From the NCBI RefSeq assembly GCF_001625215.2, contig NC_030386.2, positions 40,146,796-40,210,795 on the forward strand: a DNA stretch of 64,000 nucleotides. The letters are read 5' to 3'. Position numbers and translations under genes: made by a program. The notes below the pieces were generated by a model that worked only from the letters and a program-made list of their open reading frames with translations, made no database searches and was not told the DNA's origin. Each line of letters begins with the position of its first letter. The stretch's first letter is position 1. The DNA comes from Daucus carota subsp. sativus (Eukaryota > Streptophyta > Magnoliopsida > Apiales > Apiaceae). Positions 37,159 through 47,639 of this stretch are shown piece by piece.

Positions 37159-39696
37159 TTAATTTTTTTTACTAAATAATAAATTTGAAAATTTACATGC
37201 TAAATAAGACGCGCATGCTAAATAAAATAATTAGTTCCCTGTAGGCTGTAGCTAGACAGACGACTTTATGTCTCTACAGAGAGTAAGTCTGTATATAATC
37301 CAAAAGATGCCTTTTTTCCATGCGTCATGGGAGTGCCTCGCCCAATTTGAAAGTTTCTTTACAATAATAATTAGTCACTAATCTCAGCTAATTAGTTTAT
37401 TAAACAAGTTGCTAAGTGATAATTACGTTTTAACTTACACCAGAGCTAAACTCTAAGCTCTAGGTAACCCATCTCTTTCGGACTACTCAATTATTGTATT
37501 TACTCCTAATAAGCTTTATTTGTTTAATTACAAGGTCGCATAAGCCCAAATAATGCCTTTTTGTATGACATGTATGCATTCATTTTTAAATTTAATTTGA
37601 CCCTTAACATAAACTATACATGTTATTTTTCTATTATTTATTTCAAAGTGGCGGGCTCGTTGGATTTTTCGTTCATTGTGTGTTAGCTTAGCTTATAAGC
37701 ATGGAGCAATAATTAAAAAATTATCATAAATTGTATTATTTCCGTATACATAATTTTTGGTTAAAATTCGATTTGATTTCGGTGGTGTAAAGTTTTATTT
37801 TTAGCTTAATTGAGGAGAGTAGGGAGATTGTTTTAAAAAAAAAAAATGACTTCCAGCCAAATTCATAAATTCATCACCCTAAATTGGACGTTTATATTGG
37901 TAGATCAACACAATTAATATTTTAAGAAAATTATGGAACTTATACATTGAAAAACTGTGTAATATTTGATTATAAAAAATTTACTATACAGAAAGTTAAA
38001 GGTTTAATTTACAGAAAACTAGCATAAATAATAAATAATTTTTTCGACTAAAATATTTAATTTAGCCGCCCGTCTTAAACTGGTGTTAGTAATAAACAAA
38101 ATACCTCATGTAAGCCAAAAGAAACCTTTTTGCTGACATGATCATCAAAATTTTCTTGTATGCAGACATGCGAGAGGAAGATGCTTCACGGAAGATCTAT
38201 AATTTCATGCTAACCTATAGTTGAAAATTAATTACCTAATTAGTTTAATAAAGTTCCTGCTAAACTAGAAAAGTTAATGATAATTACTATTTGTAATCAG
38301 ATTTTATACCTAATAATTAAGATATGTTCAACATAAATCTTGATTCGTTCGAATAATTAGAAAAAGAATTATTTTGAACTTCAGTTGTGATTAAATTGAA
38401 TTTCTGGTTTCGCTGTGGAACTTAGTCATGATCGCTCGAGGACCAATCTCTTTCTAATTTCAATTATTAAGTATATTTTTATGTATATTATTTATATAAT
38501 TAGTTTACAAGTCCTCCGTATAATCCAAGAGATGCCTTTTTGATGATATGCTTTTGATCCTTACAAAATATGCCTTTTTGATGATGATATATACGACGGC
38601 ATGCAAATGCTTGTTTTGGTTTTTGCTATGACTTGTAGTTCGATATATAAAAAGTTCTACTCAGTTGACCAAGCTGTGAAATGCCTGCTAGTGAAAAACT
38701 GAATGACCTCAGATACTGCAGTCCACAATCAATCCTTTACGAAAAGTCGATGGTTCAGAACTCGTCATTGTCGAGTTATGAAGTCGATGGTTTGTAAATA
38801 CTAAATACTCATCTCAGAAGGTGGGTGTAACTAAAAGGAAAAGTCATAAATAAGGATCCGGACCGTGATTGTGACAAGCAATTGACTCAATCATCTATCA
38901 GTGATTTTTTTTGGCTCAAAAAATGCAGGTTTACGTCATTTATCAACAATTTTATAAGTGATTTACGGAAAATCAATAATAAATAGTTGCAAACAATCGA
39001 GAAACATCTTAAATTTTAGATGGATCGGTTGTCAGCATGCTATCATAACTAAAATTCGGCAAAAGTCTCAAGTTCGACTATCCGTCACTCACAATATTTT
39101 TGGACAATATAATATAATATGAATCAGTGACATGTACACAGAAGCATTATATATATTAAGGTACTGGTATGAGCTGAGATGGCATGCCACATTTTTGCAA
39201 TTTGTCTGAGAAAATGTGGTCTGTCAAGACACAGAGGCGAGGGGTGGCAAAGATGTATAGTCTCGTATTAATCGGAAAGTGGCTTGCTTGCAGGTTACTT
39301 AGTTGTTTTTTCTACTCGAATGCACTTTTTTTAGTTCTTCGTTTCATGACTAAATCTGATTGCCTTCGTATCTAGCATGTCAGTCACATTTTAAATTTTT
39401 TCATCCAGATTATATGTGGAAAAAATGCTAAGCCAAAACATATTGTGAAATGTGTTCTGGCTCTAGAAAAGCCTTGTTATTGCAAATCAAGGAAGGAACA
39501 AATCAGAATATGTCATGATAATTTTACTAGACTGTTCTCTCGAAAAATTCACTAATATGATTGATAATTAAAATGAAGAAAAATGCCACTTTTATCACCC
39601 GTATCCCGGATTTTGAGACCACGAGAGCATAGATGATATGGAGTGAAGGCATCTGGTATGGATGTGAAGGCAGTGAGGGTAATTTTCTGAACAAAG
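37159..39696. other. Intergenic region with a recurring degenerate phrase
   Basis: No convincing gene. The phrase AT-ATCCAA-AGATGCCTTTTT, followed by a TGATATG or CATG word, recurs near 37300, 37550, 38115, 38520 and 38570, and TTTA-TAA-AAGTT-CT-CTAA near 37400 and 38250. This suggests an old local duplication. Confidence 0.4.
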
Positions 39697-40320
39697 CTAC
39701 TGCAGGGCTCTTTCCTTCATTACATGCTTCCTTTTACCAGGAACATGGACCGTCGTAATGTCACCTTTTTAATCTATGAAAGTTACGTCGAATTCAAGTT
39801 CTTTTTCTTCTTCTTGAGACAATCACTTCATTAGTTTCTCAACTTTGTTATTGTCAGGCCTGCATTTGAATACATTAAATGCTGAAATGCTGAAATGTGG
39901 ATTGGATTTTCCTTGTGGATTGGTAAACAAAGGATTTGCAGCAGATGAGGTAATCTTGTACACATGGTCATCTGGAGCTTGAAATAATACATGCACTTAC
40001 AACATGTAATTTCACACTTTTTTGCAAAAATTAAAATACGTGCAGCTCCTCCTGTGCTGATATCATGAGCAATGTCAGCCCTGCAGAAATAAGAGAATTT
40101 GAAGGGCACAGCATATGCAAACAGATTATATGACCGAAAGCAGGCCTAGGTATGTACCTTCCGTCGAATGTTGTAGTGGCTGCAGAATTGATGATTATAT
40201 CCACTCCTCCTGCTATTAGATTAGCTGCATCTTCCATCTTTCTTGATACCTATGTTTCTTTCACACACATATTTCCAGCCACATGAACCAACTTGCTCGA
40301 AATAAATCTTTCAAAAACAC
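39697..40320 (-). pseudogene. Fatty acyl reductase pseudogene (first relic of the array)
   Basis: Pieces of FAR exons 3, 4, 8 and 9 lie in order but compressed into 0.6 kb. An exon-3 piece (40320..40160) encodes the [14 protein letters not shown]-type block. An exon-4 piece lies at about 40090..40010. An exon-8 piece (about 39965..39860) encodes YKITSSAANPL and fuses directly toward exon 9. Exon 9 (39858..39697) carries in-frame stops where genes A and B read CLSEEE and DWK. Exons 1, 2, 5, 6 and 7 are missing. It is clearly non-functional and the most diverged member of the array. Confidence 0.85.
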
Positions 40321-41149
40321 TGGCAAACGTAACCGGCCGTCGAATTCGACCACAAACAGTCAGATTTAGTTCCTATGGGCAGGATATTCAAAATTTCAGT
40401 AAACCTTTGAAAGTTTGATCTGACCAATGCAGTTGAAATTGGTTGAATTTGGCCCGTCAAATTTAACTCAAAATCAGCCAATTTGCTATTTTCGACTCGC
40501 TTAAGACTAGACCTTACTACCAAATTTACCGACTTTTCTGGCGGCGGCCGGTTCCGTGCTTTTGTGTTGGACACTTGAAAAGCTCAGTATGTATAATATG
40601 TTACAGGACATTTATATGAACAAGTCCTCCACTGTTTTCATATACCTGTGCATGTATTAAAATGACAAACGGAAGCTTTAATATTATTATGGAAGCTATA
40701 GTTAAAGTTTAAATTATTATTATGTAGTAATAATAATTTAAACTTTAATATTCTTAATAGTATTTTTTTTTTGTTTTTTTTCATATAATTATAATCATAT
40801 TATTAAAAAATTAATTTTTTAAAATTAAAAAATTAGCATGTCAATATCGTTTTGACAGTTTATTCCATTTCCGCTTAACGTCCGCTTAATCCGTTTACTA
40901 GTCCGTTTAATTTTCAAAAACGCTTAATCATCCGTTTAGTATAAAATTGAACCGCTTTAGTACCGATTCTGTTGAACGACCACCTAATGCGCTTTCCGGA
41001 ATACTGCTATTTCTGTACGTTTTAGTTGCAAAATCGTGACTAAGTTGGCCTAGCTTCTTCCCCTTTTAGGAGCTCGTTACTCTTTGCTAGGATTTTCTAC
41101 TGCAGTTTTTCTGTTATTGAGTTCTGCACACTGCAGAGACATTATATCA

Positions 41150-41380
41150 AACCTGTCCCTTCATATTTATTCAGTACCGTACTTGGTCGCAGCACATAGT
41201 AAGAGTTACGGGGGACACGTGCCTCCCTAAAAAAAATTTTGACGTTTTTTCATCATTCTAAATTTTACAAAATTATAGAAGTGCCCCCCTGAAAATCTGA
41301 AAATATATAGGTAATTTTTCGAAAATTTGCTTGGTGCCCCTCTAAGAAAATATTCCTATATAGATCCGCCCCTGCAGGTG
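41150..41380. repeat. Dispersed repeat with TGGTGCCC words
   Basis: The stretch ACACGTGCCTCCCTAAAA to TTGCTTGGTGCCCCTCTAAG and CCGCCCCTG resembles that at 59238-59370 (GTTTCCCTAAAAATTTAACG to CTTGGTGCCCTCGAAAG). It is a shared interspersed element of unknown class. Confidence 0.45.
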
Positions 41381-41794
41381 GAATTCTGTTTTAAATCAAT
41401 TATCACACCAGGGCTTCAGCTGATAACTTGGAAATTCAACGATGAGCTCATTGAACTGTACAGTTAAATTTTTTAGCATATAGTAGTTTATTCAGCTGTT
41501 CTCCCCACCCTGTCGAACATAGTGATCAGCGGATTATGATTGCTTACCACTGGATAATTGTTTATCTTTACGTCAGGCCAAGATATATGGTATAGGTTAA
41601 GAGAAACATATCATAAAATCACATAGTACATTTGTTAAATTGTTCTTTCAGCAAGATACATTACTAGAAATAAAAATATATCAAACGAAGAACTGATGCG
41701 AGTCTCCAAGTTCTTATCTAGTTTTGAAACAGTAGGAGCATCTATAGATGATTATAAATTATAATATGGAGTGAAGGCATTGATCTGAACAGAA

Positions 41795-44700
41795 CTACTT
41801 GAGGACTGTCTCCTTCATAACATGCTTCCTTAGACCATGAATATGGACCCTTATGATGTAATCTTTCCAATCTATGGAACTTACATCGAATCCAAACTCC
41901 TTTCGCTCTTCTTCAGACAAGCACTCCCATAGTTTCTCGACTTTGTTATTATCAAACCTGCAATTGAATACGTGGTGAACTTAAAAATATATAATTTCAG
42001 TATTGAGGGTTTGTAGGAGATTGAACAGACAATTACCTTCCATCGAAGAAGGCGTAGGGTTCGTATAGATCAGCCATGTACTTGAAATGTTCTATTGATT
42101 TTCTTTGAATAAGTTCCTGTTTGGGAGAAATCTCTTCATTGTCATGTGTGCTCTTCATGTCAGCCAACAGATCTTCTATGAAGTCGAAAAACTTGAATGC
42201 TGATATTTGGACTGGATTTCCCTCGCAATCAAAGCAGGGACTTACGCTGAAATGCTGATAGACCAGGTCCGCCATATCCCGCATAATCAAAGGATTTGCA
42301 ACAGATGAAGTAAATTGGTACACATGATCATTAGAATTGCTGTCTTCTTGTTTACTTTCTTTGCCACCATGTTTTGCTATGGCGGCTAATGTTGAATTTA
42401 CAACGATGTCAGCCGGAACCTGTACATCATGTTGAATGTAAGGAATACATTTTGCTATTCATGCAGATTTTCAAGATTGATTGGCGTTTCATATGTCAGG
42501 CTGTTTACAATTTATTTCTGAGTAAACGACAAAGTGGTGGCTGAAGTTTGTCAAATATTACAGAATGGTGGCTGGACTTTGAAAACTACGGAATGATGGC
42601 CGGAGTTCACCTCCGCCTTTTAAAAAGGTGGCGGCCGTGAAGCTCCGTTAATTTCCTCCGTTAACTCCATTAAAATTATTTAAAAGAAAGGGTATTGAAG
42701 GAAAATCACCCCAAAACCCTCCAAAAATTGTGTCTCCTCTCTCCTTCTCCCTTGTATTACCTTCTCTCTAGCATCACCGTTACACAGCTGCAATCTTTCG
42801 TAAGCGTCAAAATCAAAACTTGCCAAACACCCACCCAAAATCACAAACACCCAGTAATCTCAGCTCAGTTTCAAGCATACCCACTAACCCAATTTCAAAA
42901 ATTCCTCCCCGCAAATCACCTCAAACCAGCTCCGAGCATTTCGCCGGGTGGTTCGCGAGTGAGGTCTATTTCTTTGAGCATATCTCCTCCAGGAAGTTTA
43001 AGTCCTAAACACTTTTCAACAACCAAATCACCTGAATTGACTCCGCTTCAAATGTAGGATCCGAGTGATTTATCATCACAAGCTTCTGAATTATCATCCG
43101 TAGACAGGGTGACTAGCATTTTACATCGACGAACTAGCATTTTACATCCACGACACCTTGGTTTTAGAGCTACATCTTGACCAGCTTCTTCGTCGCTCGA
43201 AAGATATATTAGTGAAAGTCAGGCTTCATCACCAACAACATCTCATGTATCTTCACCGGCATCATATGAGTGGGGGATTCTTGAGTGAGGATGTTTCGAA
43301 AGTAGAGAGTTTTGGATTTGGGGATAATCAGTTGATTTGGGGATAATCTGAGAGTTTTTACCTAAAACCCGCATTTACCTTCTTTTTTTTAGATATTTTT
43401 TTAAGTTAACGGGGGAAATTAACGGAGCTTAACGGCCGCCACCTTTTTAAAAGGCGGAAGTGAACTCGAGCCACAATTCCGTAGTTTTCAAAGTCCAGCC
43501 ACCATTCTGTAAAATTTGACAAACTTCAGCCACCACTTTGTTATTTACTCTTTATTTCTAGTTCATGAATTATTTCAACTGTCTCGAGTAGAAGAAATTT
43601 TGAATATTACCAGATCCAGAGCCATATTGGGATTTACAAAGAAACCAGGGAGCTTCCCTTTGCCATATAAGAGGATAATTGGATCAATCATCCTGTGCGG
43701 ATAAAAATCAAAGTTGTTAAAAGCTTTTAAGCAAACTAAAGTGTCACTAATCTTATTTATTTTTATTCTTATTAGTGTTAACTTAGTATCGCCCATGTTT
43801 AGAAATTAGAGGTTTGAGAAAAATTTAAAAATTGAATCAAATTAGAGGTTTGACTAAATGAAATATTAGTGTTTGATAGTTAACAGATTGGAACGGCATA
43901 CTAAATCCACTAATTTTGAAAGACCTGCTTGAAAGAATTTTTAGATTAGAGAATTGTATCATCTACAAATAACTAATTAAACCCTCTTATGAAAATAGCT
44001 AAATTAATCTCAGTTAACCGCTATTTGCCAAACAGGGTCAACATTTAACGGATGAAAGGTCATGAGTTGATAGATTGGTGAAAATGTATCATGCAATATA
44101 GCTTACCTGTTACCTTCTATCCAACCAGGAATTGGTTCTTTGAAAGTGCTTTCAATAATACTAGGCCGAATTATGATCACAGGTAGTTCTCCTTTTGTAT
44201 CTTCGACTACCATTTCGCCCATTGCTTTGGTAAACGCATACGTGTTCTGCCACCCATACTTCCGTGCCCTGCTCCACCCAGGCATTCTCAGGTACTATGA
44301 ATGATTATATTATTAACTTAAAAAAACAAGATCGAGTGAGACGGACTTGATTACCTACTCATACCCAAATCCTTGAGATCTTGATCTATTTCATTTTCCT
44401 TAGAAGATTCAATCATTTCTGATGCAAGCTTCATTTCAGCTTCAATATTCAAGCCATGGACATGTTTATCTGGTGTTTCATTCATACCAGCACTGTTTGC
44501 TGCATAATGCCCGTTACCGAATGATTCTTCAATGATCTTTCCCTCTGTTTGTCTAGAAGCATAAGCTGTGGCGAAAAAAATTTAACTAATTACAACTTAA
44601 GTCTAATTATCGCTTAATAAATAATTAGCAGATGCTAGCCTTTTAAACCCGTGCGAAACACGTGCGGTTATATAGTTAATAATTTATTATTTATAATTTA

Positions 44701-46696
44701 AATTTTAATATTCTTTCATTAGTATTTTAACATTAATGAATTGAATTTTAATTAAATTATATTAACCAATTGATTTTTTTTCACGAAAATTTAGTTTTTA
44801 CAATTTATTATCTATTTATAAATATTTTTTATGTTATTAATATGTAATAATTTATTATTCAATTAATTTTAAATCAGATTTTTCATATTTCGTATATCTT
44901 CGTATGTATGGAAAAAGATATTTGTCGTGTAACAGATTAGAATTAGAAAATGTTACGTAATAATTATTATAATAGAACATGTTACAGTTAAAAAGAGTTA
45001 TATAAAGATTATTGTTAAAAAAAGTTATTCAAAATTATATATTTATAATTTTATTTTTAACATTATTATAATTTTTTATGAAATATTATATGATAATTAT
45101 CATGAGTGTTTTTAGTATTTGAAACTGTAGCAATGTAAGAGTAATAGACGAATTTGGACTACAAATTATACCCATGGCAATTAACCTGTTGATACATGCA
45201 CGTATAACTTGAGCTTTTTACACTTCTTAGCAAAATTTACAATCCGTGCAGCTCCTTTTGTGTTGATATCTAGAGCCACATCCAACCTGTCAGAAATAAG
45301 GCTGTGAGATGGACAAAACATAGAGGCTGTTTGTGCAGGTTTTAAACTGAAAAATATTAGTTTGTGTAATAAACCGGAAACTAACTTAAAGTCAGATATA
45401 AGCAAGAAACTGATTTAAAACGTGAAGTAAGTCTGAGATACTTTTTCGAGTGACTTAATTTTTTATTTTTTATATAGAAGTTACCATGAGTCATAAATCA
45501 CCCATAAATAACTTTTATTCTTATAGTTACATTTTTTAAAATCCATGAGTTCAAAATTATTCAAACACACCTTATTATATTAAGTCATATTAAGTTACAA
45601 GTCAGTTCTGTCAAACGGCTCATATACAAAGTAGATTAAGTGTATCAAAAGGAGGCCCAGATATGTACCTTTGGTCGAATGTTGTAGTGGCTGCAGAATT
45701 GATGATCACATCCACTTCTCCTGCTATAAGATTAGCAACATCTTCCTCAATGCCTATATTCATTTCGCGCATATTTCCAGCCACAGGAACCAGCTTGCTC
45801 GAAATAAAACTCTCAAATAACATTTCATGCGTCTCTCTTAAACACTTGAAGAGCTCTGTATTTACTATCTGAGAGGCAATATGCAAAATTACATTACAAT
45901 CATTAAATTCTGCATGCATGATGCATGGAAACTACAAAATGGGAACAAATGATTTATTCATCGACATACTTCATTCATTAATCTTTCCATTGCAGCCTCC
46001 TTATCGCTGGCTTTAATCAGCAGAAACAACTTATCCACCTCTGGGATCGTCCTCGGAATCTTCTCCACAAGAACTATACATATACATGTGGAACCCGAAT
46101 TATTAATATAATAATAAATTATCATTTGAAGTGGTACTCTACATATTTATAAAATTAAATTTTAAAAATAAAAATAACTTACTAAAAAAAGTTAGGATTT
46201 TCAACTTCTCAGATTCTGATTTATAAGTCGAAAATTAACTTATAAGTTCGTTACACAAACGGTATGAATAAGCTGTTTTTGACTTATAAGCCCAGAAGCT
46301 GCTTTATAAGCCCAGCCAAACACCCTCTTAAAATAAACTTTATATATTGAAGTAACAGAATGTACCTTTTGCTAAAAATCCAGTTGCACCAGTAATAAGA
46401 AGCTTCTTTCCACTAAAATACTCGATTATTCCAAGCCCTTCATGCACTTTTGGACTCAGCTGACTCTTAGTAACCGATACCGAGTTCTTTTCAGGTATAC
46501 CACCGTTTTTCCGGTTGTTTGCTGATGAATAAAGAGCAGAGGAAAAGTTTTTGGAGATATGATGAACACAGAAGAACATATTAGTACTACTGCTCTTCTT
46601 TCTCAATAGTTTTGGAGTAGAAGGTCTGTTTATTCTTAAGCTTGTTCTACTGAAAATTATAGGAAAGAGATTTAATGAAACAGTACCCATGATCAT
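41795..46696 (-). CDS. Fatty acyl-CoA/ACP reductase, plastid type (FAR6/FAR2-like), copy A
   Basis: The enzyme reduces fatty acyl-CoA or acyl-ACP to a primary alcohol with NADPH; plastid members feed wax or pollen-wall lipids. Nine exons: 46696..46366, 46073..45970, 45868..45669, 45286..45186, 44565..44355, 44268..44107, 43692..43611, 42419..42037 and 41957..41795. They join in frame to 578 residues. Residues 1-85 are Ser/Asn/basic-rich and look like a plastid transit peptide. The Rossmann motif GATGF lies at 103-107, the catalytic YAFTK at 326-330, and the C-terminal sterile domain, ending [14 protein letters not shown], at about 480-578. [20 protein letters not shown] and [18 protein letters not shown] read closest to Arabidopsis FAR6, as recalled. 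Insertions occupy introns 3, 4, 6 and 7, yet the coding sequence is intact. ATG 46690 is an alternative start. Confidence 0.92.
42520..43550. mobile_element. Mutator-like element in intron 7 of FAR copy A
   Basis: 1031 bp with about 150-bp inverted arms (GAGTAAA-GACAAAGTGGTGG, ATGGTGGCTGGACTTTG, AAAAAGGTGGCGGCCG). It is flanked by exact 9-bp duplications TTTATTTCT at 42511-42519 and 43551-43559. Copy B has the uninterrupted site at about 48360, so the insertion is proved by comparison. The interior (about 42690-43340) is more GC-rich and holds overlapping open frames of 120 and 62 codons that are Pro/Ser-rich, possibly captured host sequence (Pack-MULE). Confidence 0.92.
43791..44039. mobile_element. 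hAT-like MITE in intron 6 of FAR copy A
   Basis: Shares phrases with 13085-13413 (TTAGAGGTTTGA, AATATTAGTGTTTG) and ends CAAACAGGGTC. A shorter copy sits at the matching place in copy B. Confidence 0.55.
44633..45173 (-). mobile_element. Helitron-like insertion in intron 4 of FAR copy A
   Basis: About 540 bp absent from copy B, where the flanks meet directly (CAGAT then ATGG). On the minus strand the insert ends with the hairpin-like GCACGTGTTTCGCACGGG, a short spacer and GGCTAG, like a Helitron 3' end. The rest is very AT-rich. Confidence 0.5.
45323..45621. mobile_element. MITE in intron 3 of FAR copy A
   Basis: 299 bp with ends GAGGCTGTTTG and, read inward from the right, GAGCCGTTTGAC. 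It is bordered by ATA on both sides. Copy B has the joined sequence GACAAAACATGTACAAAG, so this is an insertion specific to A. Confidence 0.65.
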
Positions 46697-46754
46697 TTTT
46701 CTTTCAACTCAAAATCCTACTGCAGTATGCTTTTAAGTTTTATCTACTGGTCTA

Positions 46755-46763
46755 TCTATATAG
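46755..46763 (-). promoter_or_regulatory. TATA box of FAR copy A
   Basis: CTATATAGA on the minus strand, about 60 bp upstream of the first ATG; the same position in copy B holds TATATATATA. Confidence 0.5.
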
Positions 46764-46769
46764 CGATGT

Positions 46770-46885
46770 AACTAGTTGCATAGCAGACTTCACCGTCTAT
46801 TTGTATAGGGTCGGAATTAATTGCATACCAGACTTCGTCGTCTATTTATATAATATTTTAGTTAGTTGCATACCAGACTTTATCG
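46770..46885 (-). repeat. Promoter minisatellite of FAR copy A
   Basis: Three degenerate units of 35-50 bp carrying TTGCATA-CAGACTT and GTCTATTT lie directly upstream of the TATA box. Related units precede copy B (50795-50885) and the orphan exon-1 fragment (51525-51690, four units). Confidence 0.75.
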
Positions 46886-46889
46886 GACC

Positions 46890-47600
46890 AGACACTTCCA
46901 TGTGAGAGTAATTTAGTGTACATCAATATTCTTTGATAACTGAATATACCCGAAACTTATGTCCAATCTCCATCCCTACCATAAATAATTAGGTGGGCTG
47001 CATCATATAAATAGAGTGGGCTGAAGTTTGGGGGGATTTTTGAATCATTTAATACATGCTTAGAAATCTAGAAACATGCAAGGATACTACATTTGAGATG
47101 AATGTTCGGTATAAATACGTAGATAAAAGATGAATGTTCGGTATCAATCATTCTCCAGTGTATCTTGTTTTATCGGACAATCGTATTTATCTCAATGATA
47201 TAAGAGCATCTTCAACAGTGCTGACTAAAAATATTAAGAATGCATTATTAGGAACTTTATATGACTCCTCTGCTCAGTCTTTTTCATCTACCTATTTATA
47301 TTTGCGTACTTCATTTATCCAACTAATAAAAAATGTTGACAATCGTTTTTCTTAACACATTATATACTTTTTTTGATAACTTAACATCATATCATATCAC
47401 AACCCAAATGTTAAGATATTTGGAGAACTTGAGTTCCAGCTGGAAGAACAAATCAGAAATGTCATACTACATGTACGAAATCGTCCTCTCAAGAAAATAC
47501 ATTATTCAGATTAATAATTAAAACGAAGGAATGATGCCAGTCTCCCAGTTCCTATCCAGAATATCTAGAGATGATTATAGTAAGGAATCTAGGCATCATA
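46890..47600. other. Spacer between FAR copies A and B
   Basis: Promoter-distal flank of copy A and 3' flank of copy B. It includes a duplicated ATGAATGTTCGGTAT word near 47098 and 47130. No separate gene is seen. Confidence 0.5.
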
Positions 47601-47639
47601 ATGTGGAGTGAAGGCATTGAAGGTTTTGTCCTGAACAAA

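Noticed and set aside
42695-43057. 120-codon frame inside the MULE called as a gene
   Set aside because: Kept only as possible captured sequence; Pro/Ser-rich composition and overlapping frames give no protein identity.
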